Origin: a bacterium
Lineage (GTDB): Bacteria > Margulisbacteria > Marinamargulisbacteria > SXXA01
Direction: 5' to 3'
Length of the DNA stretch: 12,067 nt
NCBI GenBank assembly: GCA_947502965.1
Contig: CANNCG010000026.1
Span: 1-12,067 of the forward strand
The notes beneath the pieces were generated by a model. It was not told the origin of the DNA and did not search any database. It saw only the letters and a list, made by a program, of their open reading frames with translations. A program made the translations under genes and the position numbers. Of the stretch, positions 1-6,469 are shown in pieces (the first letter of the stretch is position 1; each line of letters begins with the position of its first letter).

Positions 1-101
1 AAATTAGGAATCTAGCCTTTCGTTCTCGGCCCGGTCGCGCCTACCCTAGGCGCATAAAACGTAGGCCCCATAGAAAGTTTTCTTATCATTAAACTAGTGC
101 C

Positions 102-171
102 ATTACTTGTCAAGGGGTCTCGATATTCCTGTTTTTTAGAAAAAAAAAAAAAGGGGGGCTAGATAGTTACC
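102..171 (-). repeat. Left copy of inverted intergenic repeat (A13/G6 tract element)
   Basis: This stretch matches, in reverse complement, the repeat at 11919-11985. Reading + strand, it runs from a degenerate palindrome (CTTG T CAAG, 106-114) through GGGGTCTCGATATTCCTG, a T6 run, AG, thirteen A, six G, and ends CTAGATAGTTACC. The right-end copy has nine A plus a T where this one has thirteen A, and its palindrome is complete. Only one unit is present here, against two tandem units on the right. It lies outside any gene. I do not recognise the family; it could be a MITE-like or REP-like intergenic element. Confidence 0.85.
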
Positions 172-498
172 CAAAATTAAACCTGAAGCGGATGCCTTTC
201 CAAAATAGAGATGTCGCTCCGTGCGCGGTCGCAGAGCCTCTCTTGCGAGGAGGCTCCCCGGCCTAGATGTGGCACAGCCAGATCCATGCTCAGCCGCAGG
301 CGCCGTATCACCTATGAGGAATAGGCTCCTGCCACAATGTGAAATCCAGTTTCCAAATTGTTCTGGTCATATCACGGTTGTCGTCGTTTCCTGGCCGGTG
401 GGACAGTGGGCAAAGCCCCCGAAAAGACACTCTTTCGCCCAGCAAAGCTGAGCGAAACGAAGGGGCATCAACGGGCTAACGCCCTTTGGATTCCCTTT

Positions 499-529
499 GC
501 CTCCTCCCCCATGTCGTAGGCGTGCACCC
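499..529. repeat. Direct repeat copy 1 (31 bp)
   Basis: It begins GCCTCCTCCCCCATG and ends CGTAGGCGTGCACCC. It differs from the copy at 561-591 by one base (T at 514 against G at 576). The two copies are 62 bp apart start to start, and the bases just before each copy are also loosely alike, so this may be a decayed tandem duplication of about 62 bp. The unit contains a GTGCAC palindrome. Confidence 0.85.
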
Positions 530-560
530 GCAGGGGTTCCCTTCATTGGCTTGCATCCAG

Positions 561-591
561 GCCTCCTCCCCCATGGCGTAGGCGTGCACCC
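561..591. repeat. Direct repeat copy 2 (31 bp)
   Basis: Second copy of the unit at 499-529, with a single mismatch (GCGTAGG in place of TCGTAGG). It ends about 20 bp before the candidate rpsO promoter. With only two copies and a 31-bp intervening sequence it is formally like a two-repeat array, but nothing else suggests CRISPR. Confidence 0.85.
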
Positions 592-609
592 ACTGTTTTG
601 AATCACAGA

Positions 610-639
610 TTGCCGTCTGAGCCGCTCCAATGGTACAGT
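610..639 (+). promoter_or_regulatory. Candidate sigma-70 promoter for rpsO
   Basis: TTGCCG (610-615) and TACAGT (634-639) are separated by 18 bp, a plausible but imperfect -35/-10 pair. Transcription would start near 646, giving a leader of about 60 nt before the rpsO start. That leader contains CCAG/CTGG and AGCC/GGCT complementary segments (643-675) that could fold. S15 autoregulates through leader structure in several bacteria, but I cannot show an S15 site here. Confidence 0.25.
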
Positions 640-707
640 GGCAGCCGCTTTTCCAGCTGGGACCGTGGCCTGGCTAAATTTAAATGCGACAGTAAGGAGT
701 TAATCAT

Positions 708-986
708 ATGTCTTCCATCGGTGATAAAGGCAAGAAAGAAATTATAGAAATCCATCAGATTCATGGGACGGATACAGGGTCTAGTGAGGTGCAGGTTGCG
801 CTTTTGACAGAACGTATCAATCACTTGGTAGAACATTTGAAAAAACATGCCAAGGACCATCATACCCGTCGGGGCTTGCTTCTCATGGTAGGGCGCCGCA
901 AGCGTCTTTTGGCCTACCTCCGACGCAAAGATGTGGACAAATTCAGAGTGCTGGCGGACACCTTGAAAATCAAGGTTCGGGACTAA
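708..986 (+). CDS. rpsO: 30S ribosomal protein S15
   Basis: This is the small primary-binding ribosomal protein that contacts 16S rRNA helices 20-22 and helps assemble the 30S platform. The 92-residue product is close to the family's usual 88-89. It shows the family hallmarks: HGTDTGSSEVQVALLTERI near residues 19-37, the HHTRRGLLLMVGRRKRLLAYL core helix near 51-71, and a basic C-terminus. It carries a short N-terminal extension and ends KIKVRD rather than the common LRK-type tail. The ATG at 708 is preceded by AAGGAGT (694-700) at good spacing. It is followed by a strong terminator and then pnp, the common bacterial rpsO-pnp order. The usual upstream neighbours (truB, ribF) are absent, replaced by gene-free repetitive DNA. 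Confidence 0.97.
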   Translation: MSSIGDKGKKEIIEIHQIHGTDTGSSEVQVALLTERINHLVEHLKKHAKDHHTRRGLLLMVGRRKRLLAYLRRKDVDKFRVLADTLKIKVRD

Positions 987-1018
987 CGCTATACACGTTC
1001 CAAATTTATACCTGTTCC

Positions 1019-1061
1019 AAAATAATAGGGTGGCATTGCCACCCTATTATTTTATTTTTTT
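1019..1061 (+). terminator. Intrinsic terminator/attenuator between rpsO and pnp
   Basis: A perfect 16-bp stem (1019-1034 with 1038-1053; GC-rich core GGGTGGC/GCCACCC, loop ATT) is followed by a T-rich tail to 1061. The A/T outer pairs also make it usable in the reverse direction. It lies 32 bases after the rpsO stop and about 30 before the pnp start. In enterobacteria a leaky terminator and RNase III-processed hairpins sit at the same place and limit pnp expression. A similar role here is inference. Confidence 0.9.
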
Positions 1062-1090
1062 AAAGATACAATTGAAAGGATTTAAACGTA

Positions 1091-3184
1091 ATGGGGTTGT
1101 TTAATGAAAAAAAAGTCACTGCGATCATTGCCGGTCGTGAGGTGATGTTGTCTTCTGGTCGTTTGGCCCGTCAGGCCAACGGGTCTGTTGAATTACGTTG
1201 TGGGAATGCGGTGCTTTTGGCCACGGCCGTTATGTCGAAATCTCCTCGAGAAGGCATCGATTTCTTTCCATTGATGATTGATTTCAATGAAAAGATGTAT
1301 GCCAATGGAAAGATTCCTGGCGGATTTTTTAAACGTGAGAACCGTCCAAGCACTTGGGCCACCTTGACGGCACGATTGATAGATCGTCCTATTCGGCCTT
1401 GTTTTCCGAGTGGTTTTCATCATGACGTTCAGGTTGTGATCACCACCTTGTCCTATGATCCTATGGTGTCTTTGGAGGGTTTGGCGATTGTCGCTGCCTC
1501 TGCGGCGTTGGCGGTGTCGGATATTCCCTTTCATGGCCCTGTGGGAGCGGTGAGCGTGGGCTGTATTGGCGGCCAGTTGGTTGTCAATCCCACCGAAGAA
1601 GCGATGTTGGAGAGTACCCTCAATATCGTGGTGGCTGGGACGCGAGATGCTATTTTGATGGTGGAGGCTGCTGCTTTAGAAGTGTCAGAGTCCCTTATTT
1701 CCGAGGCCATTTCATTGGCCCACGAGGCTATTAAAGAAACCGTTGCCTTGCAGCTCGAATTGGCGGCTGCTGTAGCGAAACCAAAGGCGGACATGGTGTT
1801 TGCGCAAGCGGATGCGGCCTTGGTCTCTCGGGTATCAGACTATCTCTCAGATACGATTGAGACCAAAATGCGTACGGGTAACAAACAAGAAATTGATGCT
1901 TTTTTGAGCCAACTTGAAAAGGATGCGTTGCGTGCGTTGGCCGGCGACGATGCCGAATTGGCCAAAGCGGTTAAGCCTGTGTTTGCCAAGTTAAAAAAAG
2001 ACAAAATTCGCAAAACCATTATCAAACAACGGTTGAGACCCGATGGCCGTGCCTTGGACGAGATTCGTCCTATTGAAGGGTCCGTTGGCTTGTTGCCTTC
2101 GGCGCATGGGTCCGCGTTGTTTACACGTGGGGAGACCCAAAGTTTGTCTGTCGTGACCTTGGGTACGTCTGTAGATGAGCAAATAGAAGATGGCCTGTCG
2201 GAGTCTTCGCGTAAGGCCTATTATTTTCATTACAATTTCCCTTCTTTTTCTGTTGGCGAAGTGGGCCAATTTCGTACGGGGCGTCGTGAGTTGGGGCATG
2301 GTGCCTTGGCGGAGCGGTCTATTCGTGCGATTTTGCCATCTCCAGAGGTGTTTCCTTACACGATTCGTCTGGTCTCTGAAATTTTAGAATCCAACGGGTC
2401 GTCGTCTATGGCCTCTGTGTGTGCGGGGACCATGTCTTTGATGGATTGTGGCGTTCCCATTACTGCGCCAGCGTCCGGGATTGCCATGGGTCTTTTGATT
2501 GACGGGAGTGACTATGCCATTTTGTCTGACATTCAGGGCTTGGAAGACCATTATGGGGATATGGATTTCAAGGTAGCTGGTACAGAAAAAGGCATTACAG
2601 CCTTGCAGTTGGATATCAAAGTGTCTGGCCTGTCTACTGCAATTTTGACGGAAGCGTTGGCGCAGGCAAAAGTAGGACGTTTGCATATTTTGAACTGTAT
2701 TTTGGCGGTGATTGCGGCCCCACGTGGGGTGGTGTCTCCCAATGCACCTAAAATTGAACACATTATGATTGATCCTGAAAAAGTAGGTTTGATTATCGGT
2801 CCTGGTGGGAAGATGATTCGGAAGATAGAAGAAGAATCCGGGGCCTCCGTGACGGTTTCTGATGACACCGCAGGGCAGGTCTGTATTTCAGCGGTCAATC
2901 AAGATTCCTTGGACATCGCAAAACGTATGATTTTGGGATTGGCCAAGAATGTGGAGCCTGGTGAACAGTATGAGGGTCGTGTGACCAAGATTATGGCCTT
3001 TGGCGCGTTCATAGAGGTGCTGCCAGGAAAAGAAGGACTGATGCATATTTCGACTATGACAAATAGCCGCCTGGCTAGTGTGGACGAGGTATTGCGTGTG
3101 GGTCAGATTCTGTCTGTACGTGTTCGCGAAATTGATGGGCAGAACAGAATTAACTTGGTCCCTGTCACCTTGTTGGACGCGTAA
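1091..3184 (+). CDS. pnp: Polynucleotide phosphorylase (polyribonucleotide nucleotidyltransferase)
   Basis: This enzyme degrades RNA 3' to 5' with inorganic phosphate, releasing nucleoside diphosphates, and acts in the cytoplasm as a trimer in mRNA decay. The 697 residues (711 in E. coli) show the full architecture. A first RNase PH-like domain contains KIPGGFFKRENRPS and ARLIDRPIRP. After a helical linker comes a second RNase PH-like domain with RTGRRELGHGALAERS. The active-site segment EDHYGDMDFK gives D486, D492 and K494, the same numbers as in E. coli. A KH domain follows (GPGG loop at 570-573), then an S1 domain (about 625-694, EGRVTKIMAFGAFIEVLPGKEGL). The S1 end is short and lacks the usual acidic or charged tail. 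The ATG has AAAGGA 10 bases upstream. The next gene starts 24 bp after its stop. Confidence 0.98.
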   Translation: MGLFNEKKVTAIIAGREVMLSSGRLARQANGSVELRCGNAVLLATAVMSKSPREGIDFFPLMIDFNEKMYANGKIPGGFFKRENRPSTWATLTARLIDRPIRPCFPSGFHHDVQVVITTLSYDPMVSLEGLAIVAASAALAVSDIPFHGPVGAVSVGCIGGQLVVNPTEEAMLESTLNIVVAGTRDAILMVEAAALEVSESLISEAISLAHEAIKETVALQLELAAAVAKPKADMVFAQADAALVSRVSDYLSDTIETKMRTGNKQEIDAFLSQLEKDALRALAGDDAELAKAVKPVFAKLKKDKIRKTIIKQRLRPDGRALDEIRPIEGSVGLLPSAHGSALFTRGETQSLSVVTLGTSVDEQIEDGLSESSRKAYYFHYNFPSFSVGEVGQFRTGRRELGHGALAERSIRAILPSPEVFPYTIRLVSEILESNGSSSMASVCAGTMSLMDCGVPITAPASGIAMGLLIDGSDYAILSDIQGLEDHYGDMDFKVAGTEKGITALQLDIKVSGLSTAILTEALAQAKVGRLHILNCILAVIAAPRGVVSPNAPKIEHIMIDPEKVGLIIGPGGKMIRKIEEESGASVTVSDDTAGQVCISAVNQDSLDIAKRMILGLAKNVEPGEQYEGRVTKIMAFGAFIEVLPGKEGLMHISTMTNSRLASVDEVLRVGQILSVRVREIDGQNRINLVPVTLLDA

Positions 3185-3208
3185 ATTTGTTCGAGTAGGA
3201 GGGGTCTC

Positions 3209-4084
3209 ATGGTGAAGTCAATCAGCATATGGGTGGGGATGCTTCTGGTCGCGGGGGTGCTGCTTCTTTCGGGAGGCGCCCACGCTACCGAAGATGCCTA
3301 TGTGTCGCTGCAAGCGTCTTTGGAAAATTTTGCGCAAAGTCACAATGGGGTGATTTCTGTCTCCTTTACAGATTTGAACACAAACAAGCATATCGGTATT
3401 CAGGATGACATTAAATTTAATCCTGCCAGTGTGATTAAAGTACCTGTCATGGTAGAGGTGTTTCGTCAGGTTTTAGATGGCCGGATTTCCCTGCAGGACA
3501 AGCTGCTGATGCGGCGTACGGATGTGATCGGGGGATCCGGGTTTTTGTACACACAAAAAGTGGGGAGAACCTATACGATTCTCTATCTGACCGAAATCAT
3601 GATTACCCACAGTGACAATACCGCGACAAAAATGTTGATTGATCACTTGGGAGCGAGAAATATCAACAAAACGATGCGTGAGTTGGGCCTCAAAGATACG
3701 GTGATCGGGTCCAGCAATTTGTTGCGTGCAGAGGGTCTGAATTACTCCTCTCCCCGGGATATGAATATGCTCCTGACTCAGATTTACCATGGTAATATTT
3801 TGAGCCGTGATCGCTGTCAGGAGATGATGTCTATTATGACGCGGCAGCACCACAAATGGGGCATCCCAAAGTATTTGCCAGGGAGTCTTCGGATTGCAAA
3901 CAAAACGGGTACCCTGAATTATGTCAAAAATGATTCCGGGATCGTCTTTTTTGAAGGACGCCCCTATGTGTTGTCTGTTTTTACTACCAAAAAAGATCCG
4001 AATGCGTTTGGGCTAATGTGGGTTCCTCAAGTGTCACGCATCGTGTACGAATGGTGTGTCGCCTCTGCCCCAAATAATATTTAA
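3209..4084 (+). CDS. Secreted class A beta-lactamase-fold serine hydrolase
   Basis: The 291-residue product starts with a clear signal peptide (hydrophobic stretch about 8-22, predicted cleavage after AHA at about 27), so it is periplasmic or secreted. The penicillin-recognising motifs are all present: S74-V-I-K77 (SxxK), S135-D136-N137 (SDN) and K232-T233-G234 (KTG), each in a recognisable context. The Omega-loop region reads A174-E175-G176-L177-N178. The LN matches L169-N170 of class A enzymes, but the glutamate is one position off from E166, and the loop after it is about nine residues shorter than in TEM. It may therefore be a slow beta-lactamase, a DD-peptidase-like enzyme or another acyl hydrolase. 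Drug resistance should not be assumed. AGGAGGGG (3197-3204) gives a strong ribosome site, and the gene lies 24 bp after pnp, probably in the same transcript. Confidence 0.85.
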   Translation: MVKSISIWVGMLLVAGVLLLSGGAHATEDAYVSLQASLENFAQSHNGVISVSFTDLNTNKHIGIQDDIKFNPASVIKVPVMVEVFRQVLDGRISLQDKLLMRRTDVIGGSGFLYTQKVGRTYTILYLTEIMITHSDNTATKMLIDHLGARNINKTMRELGLKDTVIGSSNLLRAEGLNYSSPRDMNMLLTQIYHGNILSRDRCQEMMSIMTRQHHKWGIPKYLPGSLRIANKTGTLNYVKNDSGIVFFEGRPYVLSVFTTKKDPNAFGLMWVPQVSRIVYEWCVASAPNNI

Positions 4085-4097
4085 GGAAACACCTTTT

Positions 4098-4114
4098 GCT
4101 CAGCACTCCTGAGC
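4098..4114 (+). terminator. Weak hairpin after the serine hydrolase gene
   Basis: A perfect 6-bp stem GCTCAG/CTGAGC with a 5-base loop lies 13 bases after the stop codon. The following bases include only a short ATTTT at 4126-4130, so it is a weak terminator candidate at best. Confidence 0.3.
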
Positions 4115-4190
4115 TATAAGTACCGATTTTCTCTTATTCAAGAAATGCATGTGTACTGTGAGCTAAATTTTTTGCTATACCCGATCCAAA

Positions 4191-4346
4191 ATGAAACCCA
4201 AATTTCAAATCGTGGCGCATTTTGCGGCAGCGCCTTTTGGGATGGGTATATACGCAAAATCGCTGTTTTTTGGCGACGTTGGGATCGGCTTGAATTTGGA
4301 CTTTTATCTGAGGTTACATGGTGCTATTCTTTTTTTCAGCTATTAG
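4191..4346 (+). pseudogene. Small ORF, possible remnant of an outer-membrane protein
   Basis: An ATG-started frame of 51 codons (stop TAG at 4344-4346) reads MKPKFQIVAHFAAAPF at the start. It continues with alternating hydrophobic and small residues (GIYAKSLFFGDVGIGLNLDF), the look of one or two outer-membrane beta-strands. There is no clear ribosome site and no following homologous frame, so it could be a tiny hydrophobic protein, a truncated barrel fragment, or chance. A different frame overlapping it (4145-4351) looks less protein-like. I do not recognise a family. Confidence 0.25.
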
Positions 4347-4357
4347 TATAAACGTGG

Positions 4358-4382
4358 TTTATTGGGGTTCTCCCCGAATAAA
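4358..4382. other. Intergenic stem-loop with GGGG/CCCC core
   Basis: TTTATT-GGGG, loop TTCT, CCCC-(G)-AATAAA forms a 10-bp stem with one bulged G. There is no T-run after it on the + strand. It may end transcription coming from upstream or be a decayed mobile-element edge. It lies 25 bp before the larger palindrome at 4408-4459. Confidence 0.5.
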
Positions 4383-4407
4383 TCTATTACAAGTGTTGCG
4401 CTTACCA

Positions 4408-4459
4408 CTTGAGCTTACATGTAATGATTCTAGTAAAAATCATTACATTTGTGCTCAAG
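4408..4459. promoter_or_regulatory. 52-bp palindrome upstream of the DoxX-like genes
   Basis: The outer arms CTTGAGC (4408-4414) and GCTCAAG (4453-4459) and the inner arms TGTAATGATT (4420-4429) and AATCATTACA (4438-4447) are perfect complements. They are joined by five partly pairing bases on each side and an 8-base loop. A candidate promoter, TTGAGC (4409-4414) and TAGTAA (4431-4436) with 16-bp spacing, lies inside it. The palindrome ends 25 bp before the ATG at 4485. An operator for a dimeric regulator, an mRNA leader hairpin, or a small mobile-element remnant are all possible. Confidence 0.6.
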
Positions 4460-4484
4460 AATTAAAAAAGAAGTAGCTGAAAAA

Positions 4485-4829
4485 ATGACCAACTATCTGA
4501 TTATTGCAAAAATTATCGTAGCAACTTCAGTTGCTTATGTTTGGATTTTCCGATACGACGTAATCGTCAAAGAATTCAAAGAGTTTGGTTTGAGTGAGTT
4601 GGCCCGAGCCTTTGTGGGCGCTTCTAAAATCGCGCTAGCCACCTTATTGGTAGCGGGAATTTGGTATCCTTCATTCATTCCGATTTCTTCCACTCTAATG
4701 GGATTGTTTATGGTCGCTGCGCAATATTACCATTTCAAAATAAAAAACGCCTTCATTAAACATTTTCCGTCTTTGATTTTATTTATTTTATGTGCCCTCA
4801 TTGCATTAGGATCAATAGGGATAATCTAA
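4485..4829 (+). CDS. DoxX-like small membrane protein (copy 1)
   Basis: A 114-residue, very hydrophobic protein with four predicted transmembrane helices (about 4-22, 42-60, 63-82, 95-114). The cytoplasm-facing or periplasm-facing segment VKEFKEFGL sits before helix 2. This layout, with the EFKEFGL-type segment before helix 2 and a basic HFKIKNAF segment after helix 3, fits the DoxX-like (DoxX_2) family. The physiological role of most members of that family is unknown. The ATG at 4485 is preferred over a TTG at 4451-frame position 4449, which would add a charged 12-residue extension and has no ribosome site. The site for 4485 (AGAAG, about 4469) is itself weak. The downstream gene is a divergent paralogue overlapping its end. 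Codon and base composition fall in GC content towards the 3' end. Confidence 0.65.
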   Translation: MTNYLIIAKIIVATSVAYVWIFRYDVIVKEFKEFGLSELARAFVGASKIALATLLVAGIWYPSFIPISSTLMGLFMVAAQYYHFKIKNAFIKHFPSLILFILCALIALGSIGII

Positions 4830-5176
4830 ACATTAATTATTTATTACTTTCTTGTGTTTTAGTTTCAAGCCTATCCTTTATTGGATATGCCATTTCTTAC
4901 TTTACTTCATCCCATATGAAAAATGAATTTGAGAGATTTAAGTTAGAGAAATTTGGTATATTTGTTATTCTTTTCGAGATACTTGGCGCCTTCGGATTGT
5001 TTGTAGGGTTAATCTTTACACCCATATTGTTAGTATCATCTGGCGGACTTGCCGTACTAATGTTACTCGGTTTAATAACACGAATTAAATTAAAAGATAG
5101 TTTATTTGCTTCCTCACCAGCAATGGCTTATATGGTTTTAAATGCGTACATATTATACTTAGGATGTAATCAATAA
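4790..5176 (+). CDS. DoxX-like small membrane protein (copy 2)
   Basis: Up to 128 residues with four predicted transmembrane helices (about 17-37, 56-76, 78-98, 107-126). FEILGAFGLFVGLIF in helix 2 and GLAVLMLLGLITRIKLKD in and after helix 3 are typical of the DoxX_2 family. It aligns end to end with the preceding protein: NYLLL matches NYLII, and NEFERFKL matches KEFKEFGL. The ATG at 4790 overlaps the upstream gene by 40 bp and gives a cysteine-containing N-terminus with no counterpart in copy 1. A non-ATG start near 4832 (ATT, with AGGG at 4816-4819 upstream) would give a better match. The translation start is therefore uncertain. The gene is about 30% GC, well below its neighbours, which suggests transfer. 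Confidence 0.65.
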   Translation: MCPHCIRINRDNLNINYLLLSCVLVSSLSFIGYAISYFTSSHMKNEFERFKLEKFGIFVILFEILGAFGLFVGLIFTPILLVSSGGLAVLMLLGLITRIKLKDSLFASSPAMAYMVLNAYILYLGCNQ

Positions 5177-5401
5177 AGGTCTCAGACTATGGGAAACGTT
5201 AGTGCCACTGCATAACCCCCATTCAGCAGTTGCGTATTGCTGTGAGATTTTTGGGGAATTTTCGCTGATCTTTCCCTTATTGCCATCGCTGGTTCTATCT
5301 GAGGGTACCCTTTTCTTTTGGTGGGTCCCCCCCCCTGTAGAGCCTCTCTAGGCCTCGCCCTGTGTTAGAGAATCTTGTTTTGAGTTAGACTACTCCGTAT
5401 C
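5177..5401. other. queA upstream region with C9 tract
   Basis: No gene is visible. A CAGCA/TGCTG stem (5224-5228/5238-5242) followed by a short T5 run could weakly end the DoxX transcript. A run of nine C occupies 5327-5335, 66 bp upstream of the queA start. I see no convincing sigma-70 promoter; one must exist here or farther upstream if queA is not read through from the DoxX genes. Confidence 0.4.
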
Positions 5402-6469
5402 TTGGCTACTTTTCTTTCTGATTATGACTATGATTTACCAGAGGCGCTCATTGCCCAGGTCCCTGTGGCGAACCGTGGACACAGCCGTTTGTTGCAGGTG
5501 CATATTCCCACTGAGGCGCTGGTGCATGGGGTTTTCTCTGATATCTTATCCGTGCTTCACGCCGGGGATGTGCTGGTATTAAACGATACCAAGGTGCTTC
5601 GCGCACGGTTGCGGGTGCATCGCGAGACGGGTGGGGCGATAGAGGTGTTGCTGCTCGCAGATCTCGGGGATCATGTTTGGGAGGCCTTTATCAAGCCTGC
5701 GAAAAAAGTAAAAGAAGGCGATCTTTTGGCGTTGCCAGACGGTCTCGGACATGTGCGCATTGTCCAAAAAAACGTGGAAACCACGGGGAAAGCACCCAAG
5801 CATAGGGTGAGATTGGAGAGTCACCTGTCAGACTTGGCGTTGATTGACGTCTGTGGGGTTTTGCCGTTGCCGCCCTATATCCGGACAGATACTGTTTCTG
5901 AAAAAACATTTGAGTCTTCCTATCAGACGGTTGTGGCGGTAGCGCCAGGTGCTGTGGCGGCCCCGACGGCGGGCTTGCATTTTACGCAAGAATTGTTAGC
6001 GGCTTTACGATCAAAGGGTGTCATCGTGTGTACGGTGACCTTGCACGTGGGCTATGGCACCTTTCAGCCTATCGCGGTGGACTGCCTCGATGACCATGAT
6101 ATGCATGAAGAACGGTATTTGATTTCTGACGCTGTGGCGGAGGTCATCAATCATGCGATAAGAGAGTCCCGTCGCATCATTGCGGTTGGTACCACGGTGG
6201 TGCGAACCTTGGAGTCTGCCTGTGTCGGGGGCGTGATCCAGTCGGGAGCTGGGACGAGTACACTGTTCATCCGCCCGGGGTATTCTTTTTCTGTGGTGAC
6301 AGGGCTGGTGACCAACTTCCACCTTCCCAAGTCTAGCCTTCTGGTCATGATTCGCACCTTTGGTGGAGAGGCCCTCATGAAACATGTCTATCAAGAAGCC
6401 ATTGCACGGGACTATCGGTTTTTTAGCTTTGGAGACGCTATGATTATACTGCGCAAGGCCGGAAAATGA
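5402..6469 (+). CDS. queA: S-adenosylmethionine:tRNA ribosyltransferase-isomerase
   Basis: QueA transfers and isomerises the ribosyl group of S-adenosylmethionine onto 7-aminomethyl-7-deazaguanine at tRNA position 34, making epoxyqueuosine in the cytoplasm. The 355 residues match the family's usual size. Family motifs are intact: VLNDTKVLRARL near the N-terminus, GVLPLPPYI, GAVAAPTAGLHF (ending F194), LHVGYGTFQPI (G219-T-F-Q-P), VGTTVVRTLES, LVTNFHLPKSSL (T304-N-F-H-L-P) and YRFFSFGDAM at the end. Only a TTG at 5402 can start this frame: the upstream in-frame stop TGA is at 5381-5383 and no ATG or GTG lies between. The ribosome site is poor. The stop overlaps the ATG of the giant protein gene (ATGA), so the two are probably translated in a coupled way. 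Confidence 0.97.
   Translation: MATFLSDYDYDLPEALIAQVPVANRGHSRLLQVHIPTEALVHGVFSDILSVLHAGDVLVLNDTKVLRARLRVHRETGGAIEVLLLADLGDHVWEAFIKPAKKVKEGDLLALPDGLGHVRIVQKNVETTGKAPKHRVRLESHLSDLALIDVCGVLPLPPYIRTDTVSEKTFESSYQTVVAVAPGAVAAPTAGLHFTQELLAALRSKGVIVCTVTLHVGYGTFQPIAVDCLDDHDMHEERYLISDAVAEVINHAIRESRRIIAVGTTVVRTLESACVGGVIQSGAGTSTLFIRPGYSFSVVTGLVTNFHLPKSSLLVMIRTFGGEALMKHVYQEAIARDYRFFSFGDAMIILRKAGK

Larger units (their letters stand above)
172..607. other. Gene-free GC-rich block with many short hairpins
   Basis: No open frame here has a ribosome site or a recognisable product, and I found no tRNA, tmRNA, RNase P or SRP RNA signature. Local inverted repeats are frequent: GAGCCTC/GAGGCTC at 234-240/250-256, GGGC-aaa-GCCC near 409-418, GGGC-taac-GCCC near 473-484, and a CGAAA/TTTCG stem near 420-438. 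A 31-bp direct repeat sits in its right half. The block looks like repetitive or degenerate intergenic DNA rather than a coding region. The first 100 bases of the window likewise show nothing I can name. Confidence 0.5.

Noticed and set aside
221..451. Plus-strand 76-codon gene
   Set aside because: It has no ribosome site, no family resemblance, unusual composition, and lies in the hairpin-dense block.
499..591. Two-repeat CRISPR array
   Set aside because: Only two copies, no further spacers, no cas genes in the window, and the flanks of the repeats are themselves loosely similar. A decayed tandem duplication fits better.
367..630. Minus-strand 87-codon gene before rpsO
   Set aside because: The product is Gly/Pro/Arg-rich, runs through the direct repeats, has no ribosome site and overlaps the rpsO promoter region. 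It is most likely a chance frame in GC-rich repeat DNA.
4145..4351. 68-codon plus-strand gene after the serine hydrolase
   Set aside because: It has many tryptophan, cysteine and phenylalanine codons, no ribosome site and no recognisable pattern. The overlapping frame at 4191-4346 looks more protein-like, and even that one is doubtful.
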